A stretch of 41,421 bases of DNA from a virus. The position numbers and the translations under genes were made by a program. Shown in pieces: positions 24,901-34,300 of the stretch (positions within the stretch are counted from its first letter, which is position 1; each line of letters opens with the position of its first letter). The stretch covers positions 1 to 41,421 of the IMG/VR virus record IMGVR_UViG_3300032313_001231. The stretch is one strand, 5' to 3'. A model generated the notes under the pieces. It did no database searches, was not told the origin of the DNA, and saw only the letters and a program-made list of their open reading frames with translations.

Positions 24901-27900
24901 CAGGAGAAGATTGACAGACTTGAATTTGTTAAGGATAGAATCGGAAGAGGATTAAGACCCCAGATAAACGACATCTGGGATATTAATGAGTACGTAAAAG
25001 TAAACGGAAAACCCCCTTTTAATCTTAAATTTACACCAGACGCAAATGCTCCGCTTCGTTCCGGCGGAATGGCTTCTGCAAGCAGAATTTCAACTTTGCA
25101 GGACTCAAGACTTTCTCCAGAAGAAATATTCATAGCCTCTTCTGCAATGGACGAAGTTCCATCGTCCGTAATGTCTTCTATTGATGTTCCTGGTTATTTA
25201 GATGATGTCATAGAAATAAACGACACATTTTCATCTTACGGAATAGAACCACCAGCAGGAACGTCTTTTGACGACACCAAGACCATTGTTCCGCTATTGA
25301 GCGTTATTGACAAATCAATAGTTAGTGAAGATTTAATCGCAGAATTTGAAATAGACGAATCGGATTATTCGGTCGGTTCCGTAATAGAAACTTCCGGAGT
25401 TAGAAAACTGAGCACTATTGATTCTCCGCAAAACACGGTTGGGTTTGCAAGCACTTCTCGTGGAAGGGCAGCGGTAGTAGGAAGATTGCTTAATTCCAAA
25501 CAATCTCGAAAGTTAATGAGAACAATGGGTATTGACCCAGAAAACGAAGACCTGGTTTCATTGGCTGCAGAAACGGCACTGGCTTTTTCTGTGGGTGGTC
25601 CTGCTGGGGCGATAATACCGATAGCAAGAAGAGCAGGAAAAGACAGCGCTGAAAAAGCGCTACAAATGATGGTTTCAAGAGGTTGGATTACTCAATCAAT
25701 AGCCTCAAAAATTAGTTCACACGGTCTGGACAAAATTGCAAAAGAAGGATTGCCTGAAGAGATAATTCAACTAATGAAAAATCTTGGAGACTCTGTTTCA
25801 AGCAGAGAAAACAAAAACAGTGCATTAAGAATGGCCACGGCACTGAGAGAACGTTCAGACGAAATTAAAGAAACGTCAAAAAGAACGTTAAAAAATATCA
25901 AAGATAAAGTTTCAGAGATGAGAGAATCTTCGTCTGAAGAACTTGTCAGGGTATCCGGTCCCAAAGATGCTCGAAAAATTATTGACGGCAACCTACCGGC
26001 ATCGGTTAAAACAGAAAAAGAAGCGTACACAATCTTGACGGAACTTGCAAAAATGGCAAACGAAGCCAAAGAAAAGGGAACAGATGCTCCTAATTACGAT
26101 TTTTGTAAAGTTTCCATTCCGGGAACAAACTTGTTTTGCGGTGACTCTAAGGGAATCCCTAGAAAAAAAATGCCTCAGTTTAGTGGTGAGCCAACTCCCG
26201 GTTCACCAGCAGATTCAAGACCCAAAAACAAAAAGGGAGAAGTTGACGGAACAGATGACTTCATCAAACACATGGAAGCAAAGGGAATAAAAATTGAAGA
26301 AAAACAAGTTCTCGCTTCAGAACTAAGAGCATCACAAAATGAACTAGTTGGAGAAAAAGTTGCAGGAATGATGACCAATGAAGACTTTGACCCTGCAGGT
26401 GAAGCAATTTTTGTTAGCCGAGATGGTTATGTTATTGACGGTCACCATAGATGGGCTGCTCAGGTCGGTCGTGACCTTGAAGACGGAAACATTGGCGACC
26501 TTCCATTGAACGTAAGAGTTGTGGATATGGATATTGAAGAAGTACTTGAAGAGGCAAACAAGTTTGCTTCCGAATTCGGAATTGCTCCCAAAACAGCAGG
26601 AAACGATGCAGTTGCCGTAAAGTCAGTTTTTGTCAATATTAGATTTAAACAACTTGGCGAACCAATATTAAAACAAAATCAAAAACCAGAAGAAGAAAAA
26701 AGCACAAAGAAGCAAAAAGTAAGAGTCGTTGTACCCAAGGGCTCGAAGGCAAAAGTTGATAAATCCGGCGACATACTTATACCTCCTGGAAAAATGAAAG
26801 TAACCGGAATTGATGAAGACGGTGTTGCTGAAGCGGAAATAACAGAACAAATGTCTGCTGTTGATTACATGAAAAATGCAGAAAAACAACTTTCTGAAAA
26901 AATGAAAAACATTACTGACGAGAGAGTTAAAAAACTTATTTCTTCTGACATCACTAAATACAAGAAATCAAAAATAGATAAAATCATTTCTTCTCCCGAC
27001 AATGGTTATTCCAATACGTCTAATGGAGTTTTGGAAAAAGCAAACACGATAATTGAAAATGCCTCCAATATGGGATACGCACTCTTTAACGAAAAAGACG
27101 TTTATGTTTCTGGTCAAAAAATTCCAGTAACAGAATATTATGATTTATTCTTAAAATCAATTAATAATATAATTTTAGAGATAAAAAAAGATTTAGATAA
27201 TGATTTGTTTCCCGAAGATAAGCAACTTAACAGTTTCATAAAATCAAATTCAGAATCATACATATATTCAATATTGGAAGAAATGTCAGTTTCTTTATTT
27301 GAAAAAATAGACAGAAGAGCAAGAATATCAATGTCTCGTTCTTCTTTGCAAGAATTCTTAACATCTGGAAGAATTGCCAACGTCGATGTTGATAGCAAGA
27401 TGCTTTCCGAAATGAAGAAAAACAGAGACACGATAATAGGTGGAACGGTTTCTTCTACCGAATTTTCACTTACGCCAGTGAATTTAATGCATGAATCTAA
27501 AACAAGACTTATTGAAGAATCTTTGTATTTTGCTGGGACAAGGGTTGGTTCCGAAGAGTATGCAGATTACGGAAGAGGAATAGAAGTTGTTCTTAGGTCC
27601 GAGAACGCCAAGCGCATAGGCTATGGCCGTTTTGATAACGAAGAAAATGAAGGATTGTATTCCCTCATTACCGACGACGATAAACAAAGAATTGTTATGA
27701 CCATGTTTGGAAACGTTGTTAAAAATTCAAAACAAGCAAAAGAGACAATTCTTTTGGCAATTGATTCATACTTAAAGAAAGATTATTATAATTTCTTAAA
27801 GTCCGATGAAGGTGACACCCTAGAGGGTTTCATAGTTGGAGAAATAAACCTTAACGATATTGAGCACATCAAAATACCGGTGTCAATATTTAAAGTTACC

Positions 27901-28302
27901 AACAAACCCGTGTCACCGTCTCATCCTATTGCTGGCAAAAAAAGAATATCTAACATCTTTAAAAAAAGAGGGATGACAGATTCAGCAATAAAAGAGTTTT
28001 TTGATAAAGGCGGAATGATAGGCGGAGGCTTTAATCCAAAGTATTTAATTTATTTACTTGAAATTGAAGCAGCGCAAGAACTTAAAGATAGATTAATTTC
28101 GTTTGGTGTTCCTGAAGTAATATTTACCAACAAAAACGGAATTGACATCATGGCAGAAAAGACATGGTTTACTCCTGCTCCAGATTCTAAAAACGGTATA
28201 GACGCACTTAGAAAACTTGCCAAAATGGAAATAGATGTTATTATGGAAAAAACGGTTCCTAAGAACAAGGAAAATGCCAGAAAAGAAAAGTCGCTTCTAT
28301 GA
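21946..28302 (+). CDS. Giant polyvalent-type protein: zincin, ParB-like and ART-like domains
   Basis: This encodes 2118 residues from a GTG at 21946; an in-frame ATG at 21955 is an equally possible start. Segments in order: a paired-cysteine motif CPEGTPAANRFTNERGEGC (216-234); a zincin-like metallopeptidase with H606-E-M-Y-H610 in AAHEMYHIQQ and a later acidic helix (EARLDAVAGRYSG); a Gly/Pro linker; helical regions; one FASTS linker at 1167-1171; a ParB-like nuclease motif D1498GHHRWAA; a segment RVVVPKGSKAKV then ILIPPGKMKVTGID from 1593, matching the end of MuF/VIP2-type ADP-ribosyltransferases; and an unrecognised C-terminal domain (YGRGIEVVLRSENAKRIGYG). It lacks any known structural domain. 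Combined peptidase, nuclease and ART parts fit a phage polyvalent protein injected with DNA. Confidence 0.75.
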   Translation: MARMTGVNYKKIRHYAPGIQSKQTRLDPDFSAILFKAGVKVTSSTERLIADVSVKAAMPTMGSSSGDSDGKKRGLESASKSSLTNLGGIVFDPQGKKTPGSYLKLHVTDPEKKEALLSADPKPNFGWVKFGETNALIKPKGVTVNVSRQKLDPRTGKPIASTGHDPFDPFAPYMDNGMQVKSLGKTIAESNAGRKLIHFSARAAGVVVDALGKFRCPEGTPAANRFTNERGEGCFAVNLDALKNIATNLAAINSNSSGEKGTYANLVETLTQSGVNVGEIRRIYKESGMTGLVAFASELTSVFTKPHLFGTERYENDASYRDAIALKIREAINATGTRNAVEIMKAVKEAKQAKIDALMLELRVTKTGDEEKDLIALLEAISKSDKYGLLADGHEFQFGGTKESHTEFLIDNFFYAHADAIQKYFPKITNSQELQDQYKIDKDSGVDTPLIKAIDAMVYREQQMRIGAFEQIAIDATEDPKSFKKTRITVNPTGKTNQYPIVDPKTGEIFKPGYDFYGLNGSGGGEDLYIGSGPAILGHREGPPEGSIDLYTATGGTQEEQWKALAAQIHADETGRYWAHTYGTDLAAMMGGDNPWRSFGTQAAAHEMYHIQQVRAISDYLKFQQSIGTDIDELLKIYKLKDGTKVSPGKTIDDMDGDDLMALAQNFLEQADPQMLREALGADIEDLIEARLDAVAGRYSGDKQQDALYAIRDGSARQGNAERSVALLETLAEIAANRKVGLIDESVDKLINHVIGEKEIIPESFKPPVIPGGTPIPDVPVGPRPAAWEGLWWSKDQINVPTPSGSGGGSGGQRGPFDPFSGNRNSDLAKKIREGTLTNEDLDELLNGKDKGDKNKDGSPRREGGILKTWRAARNVRKDKDNPQNSKEKQRMLNETLDELPLDEEQLKAMIQKLQNGEVLSQEEEDKLVDSIQKLSVRYDQLIEDMEKVQAEYDQGCPDSISARDNAFPNRYDDKSGCQSWYEGMQEKIDRLEFVKDRIGRGLRPQINDIWDINEYVKVNGKPPFNLKFTPDANAPLRSGGMASASRISTLQDSRLSPEEIFIASSAMDEVPSSVMSSIDVPGYLDDVIEINDTFSSYGIEPPAGTSFDDTKTIVPLLSVIDKSIVSEDLIAEFEIDESDYSVGSVIETSGVRKLSTIDSPQNTVGFASTSRGRAAVVGRLLNSKQSRKLMRTMGIDPENEDLVSLAAETALAFSVGGPAGAIIPIARRAGKDSAEKALQMMVSRGWITQSIASKISSHGLDKIAKEGLPEEIIQLMKNLGDSVSSRENKNSALRMATALRERSDEIKETSKRTLKNIKDKVSEMRESSSEELVRVSGPKDARKIIDGNLPASVKTEKEAYTILTELAKMANEAKEKGTDAPNYDFCKVSIPGTNLFCGDSKGIPRKKMPQFSGEPTPGSPADSRPKNKKGEVDGTDDFIKHMEAKGIKIEEKQVLASELRASQNELVGEKVAGMMTNEDFDPAGEAIFVSRDGYVIDGHHRWAAQVGRDLEDGNIGDLPLNVRVVDMDIEEVLEEANKFASEFGIAPKTAGNDAVAVKSVFVNIRFKQLGEPILKQNQKPEEEKSTKKQKVRVVVPKGSKAKVDKSGDILIPPGKMKVTGIDEDGVAEAEITEQMSAVDYMKNAEKQLSEKMKNITDERVKKLISSDITKYKKSKIDKIISSPDNGYSNTSNGVLEKANTIIENASNMGYALFNEKDVYVSGQKIPVTEYYDLFLKSINNIILEIKKDLDNDLFPEDKQLNSFIKSNSESYIYSILEEMSVSLFEKIDRRARISMSRSSLQEFLTSGRIANVDVDSKMLSEMKKNRDTIIGGTVSSTEFSLTPVNLMHESKTRLIEESLYFAGTRVGSEEYADYGRGIEVVLRSENAKRIGYGRFDNEENEGLYSLITDDDKQRIVMTMFGNVVKNSKQAKETILLAIDSYLKKDYYNFLKSDEGDTLEGFIVGEINLNDIEHIKIPVSIFKVTNKPVSPSHPIAGKKRISNIFKKRGMTDSAIKEFFDKGGMIGGGFNPKYLIYLLEIEAAQELKDRLISFGVPEVIFTNKNGIDIMAEKTWFTPAPDSKNGIDALRKLAKMEIDVIMEKTVPKNKENARKEKSLL

Positions 28303-28742
28303 AAGCCATACTTGTAGGAACAATGGGAGATGAACATAAATTATATTATGTTATTGACTCTTCTTCTGAAAAAATGGACGGAGTCTTGTCGGACGGCATA
28401 AATCCAAAACTTGTAAATTTTTGGAAGACGGCAGTAAGGCTAAACGGGCTTACGTTAATTAAATCAAGTAATTTTCATAAATTTTTATGGGATAACGAAT
28501 ATTCAGAAGATGAAGACCAAGATAGATGGAAAAGAATTTTTGTAACAAAAACGCAAAAAATACCAGAAGATTTGTTATCTGGTGTCACAATAGTAAATGA
28601 TGTTCTAAAATCAAAAATGAAATCTAAATCAATTAATCAAAGAGTGCACGAATTCAAAACATTACTGGAGACACAGAACGTGTCAATGGTTCGTCAGAAA
28701 TATCAAAAAACGTTCATTGTTGATAGTACGGAGAAAAAATGA
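28299..28742 (+). CDS. 147-aa protein of unknown function
   Basis: This starts with an ATGA overlap on the stop of the giant gene upstream and ends with an ATGA overlap on the next gene. The N-terminus is a beta pair (MKAILVGTMGDEHKLYYVID), followed by helical and charged segments (NFHKFLWDNEYSEDEDQDRW) and a basic C-terminal helix region. It is not recognised. Coupled translation on both sides suggests it acts with the giant proteins, perhaps as an immunity, chaperone or packaging partner; this is inference only. Confidence 0.65.
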   Translation: MKAILVGTMGDEHKLYYVIDSSSEKMDGVLSDGINPKLVNFWKTAVRLNGLTLIKSSNFHKFLWDNEYSEDEDQDRWKRIFVTKTQKIPEDLLSGVTIVNDVLKSKMKSKSINQRVHEFKTLLETQNVSMVRQKYQKTFIVDSTEKK

Positions 28743-29329
28743 CAACATGGTCTGAATACAGCGGTCGGGTCTCCGGTTTTAAATTTGAGCAAAAAATGCC
28801 ACAAGACTTGATACTGGACATACCTCAGGAAAAATTTACCGGCGACATAATGAAGGGTCGCGGTCCAAGAAGAGGAAACCTAGAGCGTCTTTTGCGCTAC
28901 TGGCGTCCTATTATGAAAAAATCTGGAGGCTTCACCAGGTGTAAGGCTATTCTTGCCGACCACCCGGAACTCTATCCACTAAGCAACATATGTGCATGGC
29001 TGCATCACGAAACAACTGGCCTATGGCCAAACGAGGGATGTCATCATCCAGACATGAAAAACTGCAAAAAGAAGATGAAAAAAATTTCTGGTTGGTCTGA
29101 TTCTGAATTCTCCAAAAGAGTGTCCAGGGCTGCTAAGGGAAAGCCTGGAAAGAAGTCAGACGACATAGACGTGGAATATAAATATGACAATTACGATGAC
29201 GTGGTTACCGCAGAGGACGAAGAGTACGCTGCAAAAGTAATGTCTGGCTTTGTGGATATGGAAGAAAATTTTTGCAAGACAATTATGGATGATGAAAACT
29301 GGGAACAAGAAGGAGAACCTAATGTTTGA
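28739..29329 (+). CDS. Cys/His-rich small phage protein
   Basis: This encodes 196 residues. After RGPRRGNLERLLRYWRPIMK comes GGFTRCKAILADHPELYP (C68) and LSNICAWLHHETTGLWP (C85, H89, H90), then C101-H-H and C109, followed by a helical region (SDSEFSKRVSRAAKGKPGKK) and an acidic tail. The combination of four cysteines and several histidines suggests metal binding. A 'C-x-W-L-H-x-x-x-T-G-x-W-P' module is recalled from other phage head-region proteins, but I cannot name a family. The start overlaps the previous stop (ATGA) and its end overlaps the next start by eight bases. Confidence 0.65.
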   Translation: MTTWSEYSGRVSGFKFEQKMPQDLILDIPQEKFTGDIMKGRGPRRGNLERLLRYWRPIMKKSGGFTRCKAILADHPELYPLSNICAWLHHETTGLWPNEGCHHPDMKNCKKKMKKISGWSDSEFSKRVSRAAKGKPGKKSDDIDVEYKYDNYDDVVTAEDEEYAAKVMSGFVDMEENFCKTIMDDENWEQEGEPNV

Positions 29330-31325
29330 TTCAAGTGATTTAAAATACGTTAAAAAAAGAATTTCTTTCATCGGCACAAAGTCCCTAAACCGGAACCTGT
29401 CTATTATTAAATTAAAACTAAACGGCGACCAAAATGTAATTGATTACAAAGCATTGTCTAGACGTTCGGGATTGACAAGAAAATACGGAGTCAAGGTTGG
29501 TCTACTGGGAACACACTCTCCGATAGGTCAAGGAGCGCAGGCTATTGGTTCTACCGTAATTCCAGGAAACATGAGTCCCATACGAAGCCCTATCAGGTCT
29601 GGCGCATGGGCTGCAATAACTCCCGGAAAACCAAACATTCCAGGCAGGGCACCTGGTGGCGATGGGGTATCTCGCTGTCCTGAGGGGTATCAATACGGAG
29701 GAAGATTTACGGATAATAGACTTTCTACTTGCGGAGCCAAACTTTTTGACCTCCCTTCTGCTCTCGGTTTAGCAATTGGGGCGATTAGAAAACTTGCTCG
29801 TGGTGTTGGTGCTGCAGCAAGAGTAGATTCTCAGCAAATTGGAGGAGAACCAATGCCTGAGAGCATTGTTCAGAGCCGCAGGCCTCAAATACCAAGAGTG
29901 GGTAACGAAAACAGAGCAGCCGGTATTGCTGCAGCAAAAAACCTAGTTTCCGAGATTGGTAGAGCCGATAAACCTGCAGTAAGAATGGTTCGCAAAGACG
30001 GTTTTGTACTAGAACCAGTTGTTGCTGCATCTGTTCTCCGTGCAATTCCAGACAACAGAGACATGGAGGGAGCCACGTATATTCTTTCTGTTCAAAGCGT
30101 TAATGAAATAGGTGGACAAGAACTTGGACTTCTATCAAACACGGGAATTACAAAATTAACTTATGTTATGGCTGGAGGGTCTCAAATAAATCTTGAGAAG
30201 AAAAGACCATTGACTGTTGGTGAAAGAAGAAAACTCGGAAGAACCGTTAACTCCGCTGCAAAAATTAGCGTAGAAAACGACCCAACCGCACGCCTTAAAG
30301 AAGTAGTCAACCAGACCGGCGACGGAATCGGTTATTCAGAGAACTTTGTCAACATTAAAAACCCAAATGAAATCGTGTCTAAAAATGGACGTTCAATACC
30401 AAGATGGGCAGATGAGTTATTTGGAAAAGGTAAGAAGGCAAAGCCGGTTGCTGAGTCACTCAGGGAAACCGATAGCGAATCTCAGATTGGAAAAAATGTT
30501 TCAAATATTGACAGTGCGGTTTCTATTATTTCAGGAGGCGGAAATCTTAACGAAATAGACCCAGTCGTACTCGGAGAAGCAATATCGAAAAGCAATGTAT
30601 TTAAATTACAAAAACTTGATGCCAAGAGAACGCTTGTTTCTGGTCCAAAAGGTTCCAAATACACGATGTATTCTCCTTCGGCAGAGTACGAACACATTGG
30701 TCAAAAGATTGCATCAGATTTTCAACAGTTTATGGGTCTGGAGTCTCCTGACGTGTTTTTTGTCGGCACGGGAACAAAAAGGAAATACCTTGTTGAAGAC
30801 CCAGGAAGCATTATTCGCGGGTATCAAGTAGATAGAAGAAAAACTTTCTCTGATTACGAACCAAGCGATGTTGCCAAAATGTTGGTTTCAGACTGGATTA
30901 CGGACCAGAGAGTAAGAGACCCTGGTTCAATCATTCCTGTTTCCAACGGGCAAGACACAAAGCCTGTTGTAACCAACAACTTTACTTCGCTGTTAACGGA
31001 TTTGGATAAAATCAAAATTACAGAGCGAACAAAGATGACAATTAAAAATTTCTTGGATTTGCCCGGTAATGACAAGTATTTATTGTATTATCAAAGATTA
31101 AAGAAAGAACAGCAATTGTCTTTTAGAAGAGAAATAGATGCTTTACTATTAAGAGCAAGAAAATTTAACTTTACCCAACTAAAAACAAGACTTTATAGCG
31201 ATGGTTCTTTGTCAAGTGCTGAGAAAACACATCTCAATATCGTGGGTAGAATTATTGAAACTAGAATCTCTATTTATGAAAACTCTAGACAAACATTTAT
31301 CGAAATTTTTGGAGACAAAAAATGA
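29322..31325 (+). CDS. 667-aa multidomain protein with paired-Cys motif and degenerate kinase-like domain
   Basis: The ATG at 29322 has AAGGAG upstream, so earlier in-frame starts inside the previous gene are rejected. In the N-terminal part lies CPEGYQYGGRFTDNRLSTC, a close relative of the motif in the 2118-aa protein. The middle is an alpha/beta region (MVRKDGFVLEPVVAASVLRA). From about residue 425 the pattern VSGPKGSKYTMYSPSAEYEH, then ASDFQQFMGLESPDVFFVG and VSDWITDQRVRD resembles the kinase domain of the 2283-aa protein. It keeps the layout but lacks a clear D-x-x-x-x-N and the later DSGGG, so it may be a pseudokinase. The next gene overlaps as ATGA. The kinase relation is tentative. Confidence 0.65.
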   Translation: MFDSSDLKYVKKRISFIGTKSLNRNLSIIKLKLNGDQNVIDYKALSRRSGLTRKYGVKVGLLGTHSPIGQGAQAIGSTVIPGNMSPIRSPIRSGAWAAITPGKPNIPGRAPGGDGVSRCPEGYQYGGRFTDNRLSTCGAKLFDLPSALGLAIGAIRKLARGVGAAARVDSQQIGGEPMPESIVQSRRPQIPRVGNENRAAGIAAAKNLVSEIGRADKPAVRMVRKDGFVLEPVVAASVLRAIPDNRDMEGATYILSVQSVNEIGGQELGLLSNTGITKLTYVMAGGSQINLEKKRPLTVGERRKLGRTVNSAAKISVENDPTARLKEVVNQTGDGIGYSENFVNIKNPNEIVSKNGRSIPRWADELFGKGKKAKPVAESLRETDSESQIGKNVSNIDSAVSIISGGGNLNEIDPVVLGEAISKSNVFKLQKLDAKRTLVSGPKGSKYTMYSPSAEYEHIGQKIASDFQQFMGLESPDVFFVGTGTKRKYLVEDPGSIIRGYQVDRRKTFSDYEPSDVAKMLVSDWITDQRVRDPGSIIPVSNGQDTKPVVTNNFTSLLTDLDKIKITERTKMTIKNFLDLPGNDKYLLYYQRLKKEQQLSFRREIDALLLRARKFNFTQLKTRLYSDGSLSSAEKTHLNIVGRIIETRISIYENSRQTFIEIFGDKK

Positions 31326-34300
31326 AAAAAATATCAACCTTGTTTGATGCTCTCCGTAATGAAAAGTTTGCTATTGCCGTTCAAGACGAATACGGAGTCA
31401 AATACTACGGATACGAGGGCCAAGGAAAAGAATGGGCTCAATGGGCCAACTCTGTTGAATCAAAAAGCCTTGAGGACTCACAAGTACCATCGGGAATAAT
31501 TCAAGGTCCATACAAGAACGTATCTGACGAAGAAATAAAGTCTTTGATTGTTTCTTTTGGATATGGCAAAAATTCCGACTCCAATTTCGTAAAGTCAAAA
31601 TCTTATTCCCATTCTGTGTCAATAAAGTTTAAAACAAATTCTCTGGTTCCGGAAGTAATGGACACCCCAATCGGGTATTTTTTAACCAGCCAATACGCAT
31701 CTTCCGTAACATACAAATGTTTATCTATGAGGCATTTTATTAAAGAAGGAAGTTTCCTTCATGAGGCAAGAGCAAACAATTACGCATTTAACTTTAATAA
31801 ATCAATGTACAACGCTGCTCCCAACAGTCAACAAAACAAGTCTTTGCGTCAAAGAACAGATTTAAATGTAGGCCGTTCATCGGAACGTAGAATAGGCATA
31901 AAATTAAAGTCTTTTATCAACAACACTTCTAGCGAAAGAACTATTGTTGGCATTGTGGGCTCAATGGAGACTAAAAGCATTGAGAATGATTTAGAAATAA
32001 AAGGAATTGGCGACACCATTGGTTCTGGCTCAAGAATTGCTAGAAGAGCAGGTCGCGCAGCAACAGTAAACTTTGACCCCAAAGCATGGGATGGTGATGG
32101 CGACGGCATTGTTCAAGAAGGTACGCCATTCCAACGGCCAGCAATTCCTGGCGTAAACGACCGTGCAACTGGTGGTGATGTTGATGTTTCTGCCGCAATG
32201 CGCGCCTGGATTAAAAATACGCCGCTACGCTCCACGTCATCTTCTCCAAAACCACCTTCTGGAAGAAGGATGACTACTGCTCCAGGGACTCCTCCTGCAA
32301 GAAGAGTAATGACAACCGCTCCGGGAACTCCGCCCAAGAGAAGAGCAATGACGACTGCTCCAGGAACACCGCCCAAGAGAACAGTAATGACAAATACTTC
32401 TGCTCCGAAGCCTCCTGCACCAAGAAAGCCGGGAGCGCAACCAAGAATTGAAAAACCAAAAGTTTCTTCACCAAGACCTCCAGCGCAATCTAGGTCTGTT
32501 TCCAAAAGAGTGGGTGAAGCGCGAGCGCAAAGACAAGTAGAAGGTTTTGCATCTCGTTCAGGAAAATCTAAAGCAAAAATCAGACCTGGAAAAGACAAAG
32601 CACAAGAAACAGATGGTGCAATATTTGAAAGCCTTGATGACGCGCAAAAACAAACGGTTATAGAAAACCTTAAATTGCGTTATCAGGAAATACAGGACAT
32701 GGTAAAAGAAAATGTTCCTGGCGAATCACAGTATGACGAAAGTTGGTTTACAACATTTCTTAGAAAAAGCAAGAAAAAGGGATTCGTAAGAACCGATGCA
32801 GACGGAAAACCCCTCAGTGAAAAATCCAGAATTTCTGGTGAACTTTTTGAGTCTTTACGGTTGAATATTGGCGACTTGATTCCTGAAGTTCAAGATGAAA
32901 TTGACAAGATTACTTTAGACTTGAAGACCGAAACAAGGCCTACGGAAATAAAAAAACTTACAAATCAAGTAAAAGAACTTGAAAGCGAATTAAAATTTTA
33001 TAACGAAACTCTTGAAGACCTTCAAGTTTTTGATGCAATGTATGAAACTGACGACTACAGCCTTATAGAGCAATTAAGCCCAGAATCAAGAAGTCGTGCT
33101 TTTGCAAGAACGGTTGGTAGACAAAAAATCAAACCTTCCGCAAAGGCCTCAAAAGAAAAAACATACGATTACAAAGACCCGTTTGAAGGTCAGCAATTAC
33201 CTAAAGAAATTTCTTTTAAAGAACCTTCTTCATTCTTTGAAACAACAAGAACTTACTCAAAATCAAAAAGAGCAATAATAGGTACAAAAAAGAGTAACAA
33301 ACTTGAAGAATTTAGAAAAAGAGTTCTTGAGAATGCTGAAGCAGCAAAGGAAAAAAGAGAACTTCGCAAAGCACGAAGAGGTCGTGCCATTGGTATTGGT
33401 GGCAAACGAACTGGGCCTAGCAGAAGAGAAGAAGCGAGAAGAAAACTACGTCGTGCCGGTAGAAAGATTAAGAGAAAGTTTAGTGGAGCCCCAACCGAAG
33501 CAGACATTCAAAAAGAAATCAATGCAACAAAAGACGCCAACCCAACTGTGTTTGGAAACGGCAAGGGCGGCAAGCCCAAAATAAATGCAGCATCAATAAA
33601 GATTCTGTCAGCATTACGGAGAAGTAAAACAGACAAGGATGAAGACGGTGTCGATTTAACAGAAGGTCAAAAGGGTCAAAACGCAGGTGGCAGGCTTGGA
33701 AACATGTGGAATGCGCAAGGATACAACGGACTTGCAGAACAGATAACACAAGAAGATGCGGAATTCCTTATCTCTCAGGGATGGAAACCGATTAAGCGTG
33801 GACACGGCATGCCTAAGCCGCCCAACAACAATAGAGAGGGAGCAATTGGTTATATCGACGACTACATTAACGACCCGGACAGATTTGTCACAGGAGAAGG
33901 CGGAGCAGTATACGGTCCTGGAGAATACTGGTCTAGACCAGATGGTGGTTGGGATGGCTATTTGGCCGAAGGAATGGGAACACTCGCCTTAATCTCACCA
34001 GATGCACGGGTTCAAACAATAGAACAAAGCGGTAATTTAGCAAGAGAACACAGAAAAGCATGGACCAAGGTAGGAATAGCGCTTTCAGGTATTGGTGGCG
34101 GCAACATCAGTGCAAAAGACATGGACCCACAGGATTTGGTGAAAGAATTAAAAGCCGCTCTTGCTAAAGACTTCACTGATGGTGACCCATTTTGGTCTAG
34201 CGAAGTTGGTGAAGTAATGTCTCAATTCTTTAGTTTCATGGAAAGCGCTACTCCTGGAGAGAGACAGCAGATATGGAACGCCATGCAGTATCTGCTAGAA

